Of a DNA stretch of 64,000 nucleotides, positions 24,401 to 32,519 are shown in pieces (the stretch's first letter is position 1; every line of letters starts with the position of its first letter). The translations under genes and the position numbers were made by a program. This DNA is from Streptomyces mayonensis (lineage in GTDB: Bacteria > Actinomycetota > Actinomycetes > Streptomycetales > Streptomycetaceae), in NCBI RefSeq assembly GCF_018982965.1, contig NZ_JACBYP010000008.1, positions 1-64,000 of the forward strand. The letters are read 5' to 3'. Below the pieces are notes generated by a model. That model searched no databases. It saw only the letters and a list, made by a program, of their open reading frames with translations, and was not told the DNA's origin.

Positions 24401-25389
24401 CGGCCGTCCGTGAAGAAGCCGGGGTGCCGGCGCGCCCAATCGACGTACTCGGCGACCTGCTCCCCGAGGCCGTCGGGTGTCCAGCCCAGCTCCCGCCGGG
24501 CGCGGTCGCAGGCGTAGACGCCGTTCTTGCCGGTCTCCGCGGTGGGGTCCATGTCCGCGGCGGCCCGGTCGGCCGGGACCGTGCGGGCCGTCACTCCGAA
24601 GTGAGCCACGAGTTCGGGGACGGTGGTGCGAACCCCGCTGGAGATGTTGTGGACCCGGCTGCCTTCGCCCTCGCTCCCGGCCAGCGTGTGCAGGGCGCGG
24701 GCGGCCTGTCCGGCGCCGAGCCAGTCACCGCCCGCGTTCAGCGTCCGCTCCGTCACGTCGACGGGTCGGCCCTCCAGCCGGGCGGCGGCGAGGTGGTACG
24801 GCAGGGACATGACGGCGCGACCCGTGCTGGGTCGCTCCATGGGGCCGAACATCTTGGTCAGACGGGCGACGGGGACGTGCAGCCCGTACAGCTCGCTGAA
24901 CCGTCGTGCCACGAGTTCGCCGGCGACCTTGCTGACGCCGTACATCTCGTCGGGCGCGGTGGGCGTGTCCTCGGTCAGCAGCCGCTCGGGAGAGCTGCCG
25001 TAGACGGCGCCGCTGCTGATCAGCAGGACGCGTCGCACGCCGCCGGTGCGCCGGGCGGCGTCGAGGACGTGGGCCGTGCCGTCGACGTTGACGCGGACGA
25101 ACCGTCCGGGGTCCTGCCGCTCGGTCGTGGCGTCGTGGGTGACCGTCGCACCGTGGACGATCACGTCCGGTGCGGCGGCCGTGACCGCGGCGGTGACCGC
25201 TGCGGCGTCGGTGACGTCGGCCCGGACGTGGCGCACGCGCCGCCCGTGCCCGCCGAGGTACCGGGTGAGGACGTCGTCGGCGCCGTGGAGGTCGACGGCG
25301 GTGACGGTGGCGTCGGGCTCGGTGGTGAGCAGGTGCTCCACCAGGACGCTCATCACGAAGCCCCGGGCTCCGGTGACCAGATAGTGCAT
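24397..25389 (-). CDS. NAD-dependent epimerase/dehydratase (extended SDR)
   Basis: 330-aa extended short-chain dehydrogenase: LVTGARGFV at the N-terminus, VRADVTDAAAV, VIVHGATVTHD, catalytic LISSGAVYGSS and YGVSK (YxxxK), LTKMFGPMERP. The third glycine of the usual TGxxGxxG loop is Met here (residue 13), which may change cofactor affinity. In this setting (KDG-type kinase and aldolase beside it) it could be a uronate-type dehydrogenase or C4 epimerase preparing the imported sugar. ATG 25389 lies 2 bp after the EcfA2 stop. Confidence 0.82.
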   Translation of the reverse strand: MHYLVTGARGFVMSVLVEHLLTTEPDATVTAVDLHGADDVLTRYLGGHGRRVRHVRADVTDAAAVTAAVTAAAPDVIVHGATVTHDATTERQDPGRFVRVNVDGTAHVLDAARRTGGVRRVLLISSGAVYGSSPERLLTEDTPTAPDEMYGVSKVAGELVARRFSELYGLHVPVARLTKMFGPMERPSTGRAVMSLPYHLAAARLEGRPVDVTERTLNAGGDWLGAGQAARALHTLAGSEGEGSRVHNISSGVRTTVPELVAHFGVTARTVPADRAAADMDPTAETGKNGVYACDRARRELGWTPDGLGEQVAEYVDWARRHPGFFTDGR

Positions 25390-25391
25390 GT

Positions 25392-26270
25392 TCAGTGGAC
25401 CTTGTCGTCGTGGGACACGGGGGTTGCGGTGTGCTGGAGGACGTCGCGCATGGCGTCGACGGCATGGTCGACCGTGAGGACGCCGGGCAGGCCGATCTCG
25501 GCGGCCAGGACGGCGGCCTGCGGGGGCCTGATGTTGGTCTCCCGGAGCACCTCGCGCTGTGAGAAGACCTCGGCCGGCGTTCCGTCCGCGAGGACGTGGC
25601 CCCGGCGCATCGCGACGACGCGGGTGGCGTACTCGGCGACCAGGGCCATGTCGTGGGAGATGATGACGACCGTCCGGCCCTGGGCGTGGTGGTGGGCGAG
25701 CGAGTCGAGGATCTTGCGCGACTCGGCCCGGTCCTGGCCGGTGGTGGGTTCGTCGACGACCACGACGTCGCACCCCATGGCGAGGGCGGAGGCGATGGCC
25801 AGGCGCTGGCGCTCGCCCCGGGAGAGGTGGATGGGGTTGGCCTCCTCGCGCCCTTCGAGCCCGACCAGCTCCAGGGTCTGCGACACCGTGTCCGCCAGGG
25901 TGGTGGGGTCGGCGCCGAGGTTGCGCGGTCCGTACTCGAGCTCCTCCCGGCAGGTGTCGTGGAAGATCTGGCGGTCGGGGTTCTGGAAGACGTAGCCGAC
26001 GGTCGCGGCGAGGTGGTGCAGCCGAGTGCCGCGGGTGTCGACGGATCTGCCGTCGGCCCGGCGCACTCTGACCGCGCCGTCCTGGTTCGTGGGCCGCAGC
26101 AGGCCGTTGAAGTGTTTGGCGAGGGTGGTCTTGCCGGAGCCGTTCCGCCCGATGACGGCGACGAACTCGCCGCGGCCGACGGTCAGGTCCACGCCCGCCA
26201 GGGCCTTGGTGCCGCCGCCGTACGTGTGCTCTACGTTGTCCATCTCGATGACGGCGTCTGCGTTGCTCAT
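25392..26270 (-). CDS. ecfA2: ECF transporter ATPase, EcfA2-type
   Basis: 292-aa ABC ATPase: Walker A GRNGSGKTT, Q-loop VFQNPDRQIF (the energy-coupling-factor hallmark), signature LSRGERQRLAIASALAMG, Walker B VVVVDEPTTGQD, H-loop ISHDMALVAEYA. It pairs with the adjacent EcfA1, and its ATG overlaps the EcfA1 stop by 4 nt. It powers the T and S components encoded upstream. Confidence 0.9.
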   Translation of the reverse strand: MSNADAVIEMDNVEHTYGGGTKALAGVDLTVGRGEFVAVIGRNGSGKTTLAKHFNGLLRPTNQDGAVRVRRADGRSVDTRGTRLHHLAATVGYVFQNPDRQIFHDTCREELEYGPRNLGADPTTLADTVSQTLELVGLEGREEANPIHLSRGERQRLAIASALAMGCDVVVVDEPTTGQDRAESRKILDSLAHHHAQGRTVVIISHDMALVAEYATRVVAMRRGHVLADGTPAEVFSQREVLRETNIRPPQAAVLAAEIGLPGVLTVDHAVDAMRDVLQHTATPVSHDDKVH

Positions 26271-27133
26271 GCCGGGTTCCTGTCACTGTGCGGTGCGTTC
26301 GTCAGCGCGTCCCATGCCGTCACGGCCGCCGGGACGGACAGGGGCGGCTCCGCGTCCCAGAGTCCCTCCTCCCTCAGCCGCAGGGCGATGTCCAGCACCT
26401 GGGGCCGGTCCGGTGCCGCGGATCCCATGAGCACCTCGCGCGGGGTGCCGACCGCCTCGACGCGGCCCTGCCGCATGGCGAGGAGGCGGTCGGCGTACAC
26501 CGCGAGCTCCTCGATCTTGTGCTCGACGACGAGGACGGTGACGCCCTCCTGGGCCAGGACGCGGATCGCCTCCATGACGCCCTCGGTCCCGGCCGGGTCG
26601 AGTTCGGAGGTCGGCTCGTCGAGCAGCATGATGCGGGGGCTGAGGCAGAAGACCGAGGCGACGACGACCCGCTGCTTCTCGCCGCCCGACAGCGCGTGGG
26701 TGAACCGGTCGAGGAGCGCCCCGATGTCGAACAGCTCGGCCGCCCGCCGCAGGCGCCGCTCGATCTCGGGCACCGGGATTCCCCGGTTCTCCATGCCCCA
26801 GACCAGTTCCTCGCGCACCACGGTGTTGACGAGCTGGACCTCCGGGTCCTGCATGACCAGGCCGACGCTCTCCGTGATCTCGGACAGGCCGGCGAAGTCC
26901 GGCAGCGGGCGTCCGAACACGCTGATGTCGCCGCGCATGCCCGGGCTGTCGTCGTGCCGGGGAATGACGCCGGACAGGCACTGCAGGAGGGTGGACTTGC
27001 CCGCGCCGGTCGGGCCGAGGATGCCCAGCACCTCGCCGGGTGCGACCTCGAAGCCGACCTCGTCGAGCGCGCGCCGGTCGGCGCCCTCGTAGCGGACGGT
27101 CAGGCCGGAGACGGCCAGAGCCGCAGTACTCAT
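26267..27133 (-). CDS. ecfA1: ECF transporter ATPase, EcfA1-type
   Basis: 288-aa ABC ATPase: Walker A GPTGAGKST, Q-loop VMQDPEVQLVN, signature LSGGEKQRVVVASV, Walker B IMLLDEPTSELD, H-loop VVEHKIEELAVYADR. ATG 27133 directly follows the EcfT gene (2-bp gap). Two different ATPases plus EcfT and an S component make a complete dedicated ECF transporter rather than a shared module. Confidence 0.9.
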   Translation of the reverse strand: MSTAALAVSGLTVRYEGADRRALDEVGFEVAPGEVLGILGPTGAGKSTLLQCLSGVIPRHDDSPGMRGDISVFGRPLPDFAGLSEITESVGLVMQDPEVQLVNTVVREELVWGMENRGIPVPEIERRLRRAAELFDIGALLDRFTHALSGGEKQRVVVASVFCLSPRIMLLDEPTSELDPAGTEGVMEAIRVLAQEGVTVLVVEHKIEELAVYADRLLAMRQGRVEAVGTPREVLMGSAAPDRPQVLDIALRLREEGLWDAEPPLSVPAAVTAWDALTNAPHSDRNPA

Positions 27134-27135
27134 GC

Positions 27136-27933
27136 TCACGCCCCTTCGGTGAACGGTGCGGGCAGCTGCCACTGCATGGCGAGCAGCCCGGCGGCCAGGA
27201 GGAGGACGCCGGCGACCAGCGCCGCGTCGCCCGGGCGGAACGCGGTGGACCGGTAGAAGGTCCGGGGGCCCGGCAGGCTGTAGCCCCGCAGTTCCATGGA
27301 CAGGGCGATCTCGCTGCTGCGCTTCATCGAGCCGGCCAGCATGGGGAACAGCATCCGGACGATCGCGCGCCCGCGGCGCAGCGGATGGCGTGAGCTGCTC
27401 TCCGCCGATCCGCGCACCGCCATCGCGGTGAGCAGGGTCCTCGCCTCGTCCTGCAGCAGGGGCAGGAACCGGAACGCGAAGCTGGTCAGGTAGGCGAACT
27501 TGTAGGGCACCCCGACCTTGTGCAGTGCGAGCGCGATGTCGGACGGGCTGGTGGTCACGGAGAAGCCGTAGAAGCAGATGCCCATGGCGAACAGCCGCAT
27601 CCCGATGCCCAGGCCGAGCAGTACGCCCGACCGGGACAGGGACACCCCCGCGACGGTGGCGATCGCCGGCCCGCCCTGGACCACGGCCTGCAGCAGCGTG
27701 AGCAGGAGGACCAGCGGAACGATCAGCAGCAGGGCCTTGGCGTACGAGGCCGGGGTGATCCGTGCGAGCAGGGCGAGGCCGACGACCACGACGGCGGTCA
27801 GTGCGACCAGGACGTCGATGCGGGTGGTGGTCAGCGCGACGACCAGGACCACGAGGATGGTGGCGATCTTCGCGCGTGCGTCCGCGCGGTGCAGGAACGT
27901 TTTTCCCGGTTGGTAGAGCATCGTTCCGCTCAT
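27136..27933 (-). CDS. ecfT: ECF transporter transmembrane coupling protein EcfT
   Basis: 265 aa with five to six hydrophobic helices and the two coupling-helix motifs of EcfT: AMAVRGS (ARG type) and SMELRGY (ERG type), which contact the ATPases. N-terminus LYQPGKTFLHRADARAKI is typical (DPRxK-like). GGAGG precedes the ATG. It sits between the ATPase genes and the S component. Confidence 0.9.
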   Translation of the reverse strand: MSGTMLYQPGKTFLHRADARAKIATILVVLVVALTTTRIDVLVALTAVVVVGLALLARITPASYAKALLLIVPLVLLLTLLQAVVQGGPAIATVAGVSLSRSGVLLGLGIGMRLFAMGICFYGFSVTTSPSDIALALHKVGVPYKFAYLTSFAFRFLPLLQDEARTLLTAMAVRGSAESSSRHPLRRGRAIVRMLFPMLAGSMKRSSEIALSMELRGYSLPGPRTFYRSTAFRPGDAALVAGVLLLAAGLLAMQWQLPAPFTEGA

Positions 27934-27946
27934 CGCGGGATCCTCC

Positions 27947-28012
27947 GGGTTCGGATGTGGGCTCGGGTTCGGATCCGGGCTCGGGTTCGGGTTCGGGCGG
28001 GGGTTCGGGCAG
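27947..28012. repeat. GGGTTCGG minisatellite between ecfT and ecfS
   Basis: Two 18-bp units GGGTTCGGATNNGGGCTC (27947-27964, 27965-27982), then GGGTTC, then two 12-bp units GGGTTCGGGCRG up to 28012. It fills the gap between the S-component stop and the EcfT ribosome site and may vary in length between strains. Confidence 0.75.
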
Positions 28013-28029
28013 GGGTCCTCGGGTAGCGG

Positions 28030-28662
28030 TCAGATCGCATCGGCGGCCGTCCTGGCATCGCGTTCCTTCTGCACCAGACCGGTGTTGACCAGCCGCCGCA
28101 TGATGCCGTACGTGATGAACGACCCGGCGAGGTAGCAGGGCTGGACGACGAGGACCTGGCCGGTGATGAAGCCCCAGGGCAGGTGCAGGATGAGGCGGTT
28201 GCCGACGCCGAACATCAGTGCGTCGCCGAGGCCGCCGATCTGCCCGATGAGGACGATCTGCCACAGCTTCAGGCCCTTGTCACGGCTCTTCATGAGCCAC
28301 ACCAGCAGCGCCACCGGAACGGTGTGCGCGGCGTTGGTGAGGAAGAGGAAGGGCGCCATCGGCTGGGAGGCCGTGAGGTTGGAGATGATGGGGTTGATCC
28401 ACGCGGTGATCAGGGCTCCGGTGAGGCCGTAGAACGCCGCGGAGGGCACCCAGATCGCGCAGACCACCACCGCCGAGACGATCGGGACACTGCCACCGGT
28501 GACGGCCAGGTCCAGGCGTTCGGTGATCTGGAGGACCACCGCCATGGTCAGCCCGAGGAACACGCACGTGATGATCGTCCGCGTGTCCCGGGGCAGTATC
28601 CGGAACTTCCAGTTGGGAAGCGTCGTCCACCGCTTCGCCGCCATCGGCGTTGCCGTTGCCAT
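28030..28662 (-). CDS. ECF transporter substrate-binding S component
   Basis: 210-aa membrane protein with about six transmembrane segments and short loops, ending in a basic cytosolic tail. The position next to EcfT and two ATPases marks it as the S component that determines specificity. It does not show motifs of the biotin, riboflavin, thiamine or cobalt S proteins that I can recognise; the neighbours (kinase, aldolase, sialidase-fold protein) suggest a saccharide. ATG 28662 was chosen because AAGGAAAG lies just upstream. Confidence 0.8.
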   Translation of the reverse strand: MATATPMAAKRWTTLPNWKFRILPRDTRTIITCVFLGLTMAVVLQITERLDLAVTGGSVPIVSAVVVCAIWVPSAAFYGLTGALITAWINPIISNLTASQPMAPFLFLTNAAHTVPVALLVWLMKSRDKGLKLWQIVLIGQIGGLGDALMFGVGNRLILHLPWGFITGQVLVVQPCYLAGSFITYGIMRRLVNTGLVQKERDARTAADAI

Positions 28663-28746
28663 GCGTCTTTCCTTCACTGTGAGTGCGGGCGCGGGCGTCG
28701 ACGCGGGCGCCCCGCTGAGCGGTCGGCGCGGCCACCGGGCCGCGGG

Positions 28747-29937
28747 TCAGCCGGCGGTGGCCGGGGCGGGCCGGGCCGGTGTGCCGTCGCCGGGCTCGGG
28801 GAGGGCCAGGGCGCGGTTGACAAGGACGCGGGCGGCGGATCCGGCGCTGTCCATCCGCCCGGCCAGGACGTCCTGCTCGGTGAACCGGGCGAGGTAGATG
28901 CCCCGGTCGCCGAAGCGGTCGTGGTCGTACACGACGCTGATACCGCCGTCGTCCGCGACGGCGGCGTCGGGGTAGGAGACGTCCTCGCGGTCGTCCAGCA
29001 GGAGCCGGTGCGGCCAGGTGGCGCCGTCGTCGTCGCTGAGGAAGGCCGTGAGGTTGGTGCGGCCCTTCCACTCCTTGACGTTGCCCTGCAGTTCGATCTC
29101 CTCACGGGAGCGCCGGTCGCCGAAGTCGGCGTGGTTGATCATGAGGAGGCGGCCGGACTCCAGCCTGCGGACGTGGAAGCGGGAGCAGGGGCCGTCGACG
29201 TGGCTCCTGGTCCCCGGCGACCAGGTCCGGCCGCCGTCGTCCGAGTAGCTCTCGCCCACACCGTCGAAGCACCTCACGAGCATCCAGAGCCTGCCGTCGC
29301 GCTTCTCCACGACCATGTGCTCGTCGAAACTGCGGTTCGGCACGTCCGCGCCGCCGAGGTACGAGACCGTCCTGCCCTCGTCGGTCGAGACGTAGACGTT
29401 GGAGAAGCGCTCCGCCGCCAGCGGGTGCTCCTCGGTGGGCGTGTGGCAGGCCCAGACGGCCGTGGGGAACAGCCAGGTGCCGTCGCCGAGCACGGTGGGC
29501 TTGTTCATCATGAGGCCGTTGGCGATCCGCCGCGGCTCGCTCCAGAGGGGCTCCTCGTCGTCGGGGTTGTCGCTGGTGGCGACCCAGACTCCGACCCGGC
29601 CGTCGAAGAAGTCGCGGCTCTGGTTCCAGGTCAGCCACAGCCGGTCGTTCGGATCCCGCCACAGGCAGGGGTCGTACACGCGGACCTCGGGGTCGTCGTG
29701 CTCGACGACGAACCGCGGGCCGTCCCAGCTGTCGCCCTCGTCGTCGCTGGTCGTGACGACGACGAAGTTGCCGCCGGTCTCCGTGTCCATGCCCGTGTAC
29801 CAGTTCACGTAGAGCCGGCCGCCCCGGGTGCGCTCGACCGACGGGATGCCCTGCCACTTGCGGTGCGCGTCCTGGTACCGGGCCGCCGTGGGGCGCGGGT
29901 GGATCCGGGCGGGGGACATGGTGCCTGCCTGCGGCAT
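28747..29937 (-). CDS. Intracellular sialidase-fold (BNR/Asp-box) protein
   Basis: 396-aa six-bladed beta-propeller of the sialidase superfamily with four Asp-box-like repeats (SDDEGDSW, STDEGRTV, SDDGGRTW, SDDDGATW). The N-terminal KWQGIPSVE replaces the RIP motif of true GH33 sialidases, as in a large uncharacterised bacterial group. No signal peptide is present, so it acts in the cytosol on imported material. ATG 29937 has AGGAG 5 nt upstream. It is the first gene of the ECF/kinase/aldolase operon. A glycoside hydrolase or lyase-like activity on an acidic saccharide is inferred, not shown. Confidence 0.8.
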   Translation of the reverse strand: MPQAGTMSPARIHPRPTAARYQDAHRKWQGIPSVERTRGGRLYVNWYTGMDTETGGNFVVVTTSDDEGDSWDGPRFVVEHDDPEVRVYDPCLWRDPNDRLWLTWNQSRDFFDGRVGVWVATSDNPDDEEPLWSEPRRIANGLMMNKPTVLGDGTWLFPTAVWACHTPTEEHPLAAERFSNVYVSTDEGRTVSYLGGADVPNRSFDEHMVVEKRDGRLWMLVRCFDGVGESYSDDGGRTWSPGTRSHVDGPCSRFHVRRLESGRLLMINHADFGDRRSREEIELQGNVKEWKGRTNLTAFLSDDDGATWPHRLLLDDREDVSYPDAAVADDGGISVVYDHDRFGDRGIYLARFTEQDVLAGRMDSAGSAARVLVNRALALPEPGDGTPARPAPATAG

Positions 29938-30017
29938 GCCTGCTCCTGTCTTCGGTGGTTCTCCGCCGTCGGTGCGTGCGACGGTGGACGCCAGTGTTGA
30001 GGCCGCCACCTACGTCT

Positions 30018-30029
30018 GTCAATAGTGAC
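30018..30029. promoter_or_regulatory. FCD-regulator operator candidate, sialidase operon
   Basis: GTCA-ATAG-TGAC, a palindrome with 4-bp arms, 80 bp upstream of the sialidase-fold gene and overlapping a minus-strand TTGACA (-35-like). The same GTCA-N4-AGTGAC form recurs at 30929-30940. Confidence 0.55.
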
Positions 30030-30044
30030 GAACGCTGCTCAGTG

Positions 30045-30806
30045 TCAGTCGTTCGCCGGCACCCACTCCAGCAGCCGCTGGACGAGCACCTCGTTGCCGC
30101 CGACGATCGAGGTCTCCACCGCCGCGATCATCGCCTCGAAGTGCGCCCGCATCGCCTCCTCGGCGCCCGCCGGGTCCCGCTGGGTGATGCGGTCCAGGAC
30201 GGCCTGGTGCTCGGCGACGACCTTCTCCTCGTCCCGGCGGGTGGCCAGTACCGTGTCGAGCACCGCCTCCACGCGGTCCAGCTGCGGCGCGAGCATCATC
30301 TCGGCGGCGACCCTGAGGATCTTGTTGGTCGACATCCCGACCACCGCCCGGTGGAACTGCAGACCCGGCTGTTCGATCATCGGGGCGCTGCCGACCGCAC
30401 GGACGTGCTGTTCGCACAACCCCCGCAACTGCTCGAGCCGCCCCTCCTCCGGCGCCCGGGCGGCATCGCCCGCGACCGCGCTCTCCACCGCCAGACGTGC
30501 TCTGAGCAGGTCGAGAAGGTCCTTGGTGTCACGCACCGCGTGCCGCAGCGAACTGGAGGCCCGGTGCGTCAGCACCGCCTCGGCCGCCCGGCGCCTGCCC
30601 TCCCTGGCCAGGGTCCGCCCCTTGGTGCCCACCGGCTCGGTCCACCCGCGGGCGTCCATCTCGCGCAGCAGCCGGGACACGGAGGACTCGCTCAGGTCCC
30701 TGCCGTGCCGGGCCAGCTCGCGCTGGGCGTTGCGCGTGCCCAGCGGGCCGCTCGACGCCGACATCAGTTGCAGGAGCGCGAGCATGGCCCCTTCGCGGTC
30801 GTGCAT
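30045..30806 (-). CDS. FCD-domain transcriptional regulator with unusual winged helix
   Basis: 253-aa regulator. The N-terminal 75 residues form a winged helix that resembles the RNase R/HTH_12 type (LLQLMSASSGPLGTRNAQRELARHGRDLSESSVSRLLREMDARGWTEPV) rather than classic GntR; residues about 90-235 are an all-helical FCD ligand domain (LLRARLAVESAVA, FHRAVVGMSTN, EHQAVLDRI, MRAHFEAMI). FCD domains usually bind carboxylic or sugar acids. It lies just upstream of the sialidase/ECF operon on the same strand and probably represses it and the divergent deacetylase. Confidence 0.8.
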   Translation of the reverse strand: MHDREGAMLALLQLMSASSGPLGTRNAQRELARHGRDLSESSVSRLLREMDARGWTEPVGTKGRTLAREGRRRAAEAVLTHRASSSLRHAVRDTKDLLDLLRARLAVESAVAGDAARAPEEGRLEQLRGLCEQHVRAVGSAPMIEQPGLQFHRAVVGMSTNKILRVAAEMMLAPQLDRVEAVLDTVLATRRDEEKVVAEHQAVLDRITQRDPAGAEEAMRAHFEAMIAAVETSIVGGNEVLVQRLLEWVPAND

Positions 30807-30928
30807 CGTCGTCCTCTCACTCGTCCCCTCCGGACGCCTTCGGCGCCGGCGGCTGGATCCTCACCCGTCGCGTGCACAGTGCTGCCGAGGCGGGCACTTG
30901 ACTCGGCACTCCTCGGCGACCATGGTTA

Positions 30929-30940
30929 GTCAAAAGTGAC
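30929..30940. promoter_or_regulatory. FCD-regulator operator candidate, deacetylase gene
   Basis: GTCA-AAAG-TGAC, matching 11 of 12 bases of the site at 30018-30029, located 79 bp upstream of the deacetylase start and about 25 bp after a TTGACT -35-like element (30898-30903). Confidence 0.55.
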
Positions 30941-31018
30941 CGAGGCCTGTCGCTCACAGGATATCGCGCCACTTCGCGCGGCGGCATGCCCTTTCGTGAC
31001 CGAGGCAAGGGAAGAGCG

Positions 31019-31999
31019 ATGACATCCGTCCCCCCACCCAGCGACTACCCCCGCGACCTGGCCGGCTACGGCGGGCGGCTCCCGCACGCGCAGTGGCCCG
31101 GTGGTGCGAAGGTGGCCGTGCAGTTCGTCGTCAACGTCGAGGAGGGCGGCGAGAACAACGTCCTGCACGGCGACGAGGCCTCGGAGGCGTTCCTGACCGA
31201 GGAGCCCACGGCCCCGCTGCGCGGCCGGCGCAACCTCAACGTCGAGTCGCAGTACGAGTACGGCACCCGCGCGGGCTTCTGGCGGCTGCACCGGCTGTTC
31301 ACGGAGCGCGGCCTGCCGGTGACGGTGTTCGGCATCGCGGAGTCGCTGCGCCGCAACCCCGGCATCGTGGCGGCGGCACGGGAGTCCGAGTGGGAGCTGG
31401 CCTCGCACTCCCTGCGGTGGATCAACTACGCGCAGCTGGAGCCCGAGACCGAACGCGAGCACATCGAACGTGCCGTGCGCATCCACACCGAGGTCTGCGG
31501 CCGGGCGCCCCTCGGCTGGTACACGGGCCGCAACAGCGAGAACACCCGCCGCCTGGTCGTCGAGCACGGCGGCTTCCTCTACGACTCCGACTCCTTCAGC
31601 GACGACCTGCCGTACTGGACCGACGTCGACGGCACCGCCCAGCTGGTGGTGCCGTACACCCTCGACAACAACGACGGCCGCTACGTCAACACCTACGGGT
31701 TCCAGTCCGAGTCCTTCTCCGCGTACCTCACCCGCGCCCTCGAACTGCTCCTGGAGGAAGGCGCGGAGCGCCCGCGGATGATGAGCGTGGGACTGCACCT
31801 GCGGATCAGCGGACGGCCGGGCCGCGCCGCCGATCTGCGGCGGTTCCTCGACCTGGTGGCCGGGCACCCGGACGTGTGGGTCGCGCGCCGGGTGGACGTC
31901 GCCCGCCACTGGCGTGCGGTGCACCCCGCCTCGCAGTGGCTCCCCCGGGCCGAGGATCCCCTGGCGGCGGGCGCCGTGCCCGTCCCGGTGCAGCGCTGA
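31019..31999 (+). CDS. PuuE-like polysaccharide deacetylase family protein
   Basis: 326-aa NodB-fold protein of the PuuE (cofactor-free allantoinase) type: DYPRDLAGYGGRLPHAQWPGGAKVAVQFVVNVEEGGE, YEYGTRAGFWRL, LASHSLRWI (the HxxxH-type metal site is degenerate), GWYTGRNSENTRRL, FLYDSDSFSDDLPYW, VPYTLDNND. ATG 31019 has AAGGGAAG upstream. Two readings compete: allantoin/ureide breakdown (urease genes lie 2.5 kb away, although they look broken) or amide hydrolysis on the saccharide imported by the ECF system, suggested by the shared operator motif. Confidence 0.78.
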   Translation: MTSVPPPSDYPRDLAGYGGRLPHAQWPGGAKVAVQFVVNVEEGGENNVLHGDEASEAFLTEEPTAPLRGRRNLNVESQYEYGTRAGFWRLHRLFTERGLPVTVFGIAESLRRNPGIVAAARESEWELASHSLRWINYAQLEPETEREHIERAVRIHTEVCGRAPLGWYTGRNSENTRRLVVEHGGFLYDSDSFSDDLPYWTDVDGTAQLVVPYTLDNNDGRYVNTYGFQSESFSAYLTRALELLLEEGAERPRMMSVGLHLRISGRPGRAADLRRFLDLVAGHPDVWVARRVDVARHWRAVHPASQWLPRAEDPLAAGAVPVPVQR

Positions 32000-32204
32000 C
32001 GCCGGGGCCGGGTGTCGCCCGGGTGCAGGAGGGTGTGCGCCGGGCCCGCGGGCGCGACGCCGGCCGGACCGTGCACGCCGGCCGCGGACGGGCCGCGCCC
32101 CGGGTCGTGCGCACCGGCCCGTGAGGCGTTCGGTGCCCACCGGCGCACCCCGGCCGGTACGATCGGGCTCGGATGTGAACCTGTTCAAAAGAGAAGAGCG
32201 GCTC

Positions 32205-32519
32205 ATGCCTGAACCGTTGACGCCCCGTCCGGCGGACACGCCCGCCGTGCTTCTGGGCCCCGCCGCGCTGACGCTGGGCGTCGTCTCCGTCACGCCCGCG
32301 TTCGTTCTCCTCGTCTCCGCCGCCCTCGCGTTCCTCGTGGTTCCGTGGGCGGTCGTCGCCGGGGCGCTCGCCGTCGTTCTCGGCGCGACGGGTGTCCACC
32401 ACGCCCGCCGGGGCAACGGCCGTACGTGGACCGCCGTTGCCGGGACCGCCCTCGGCGTCGTGGGTTTCGTGGGTACCGCGGCCGTGTTCTGGGTGTCCGT
32501 ACCGACCGCTTCGCCGTAG
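32205..32519 (+). CDS. Small membrane protein (DUF4190-like)
   Basis: 104 aa with three hydrophobic segments (ALTLGVVSVTPAFVLLVSAALAFL, VVAGALAVVLGATGV, TALGVVGFVGTAAVFWVSV) separated by HHARRGNGRTW, the pattern of DUF4190 proteins. The N-terminus is Pro-rich. A weak GAGAAGAG precedes the ATG. Function unknown. Confidence 0.65.
   Translation: MPEPLTPRPADTPAVLLGPAALTLGVVSVTPAFVLLVSAALAFLVVPWAVVAGALAVVLGATGVHHARRGNGRTWTAVAGTALGVVGFVGTAAVFWVSVPTASP

Noticed and set aside
21944..24517. Open frame of 857 codons on the plus strand
   Set aside because: Antisense to the phosphatase, aldolase and kinase genes, with no recognisable domains; a GC-skew artefact.
24397..26286. Apparent fusion protein of an N-terminal unknown domain with the epimerase
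   Set aside because: The first 300 residues are an off-frame reading of the EcfA2 gene. The epimerase has its own ATG at 25389 directly after the EcfA2 stop.
30045..31999. Allantoin-degradation cluster (PuuE plus urease)
   Set aside because: No allantoicase, ureidoglycolate or uricase genes are present, the urease is 2.5 kb away and apparently broken, and the shared operator ties the deacetylase to the ECF operon instead. Kept only as an alternative.
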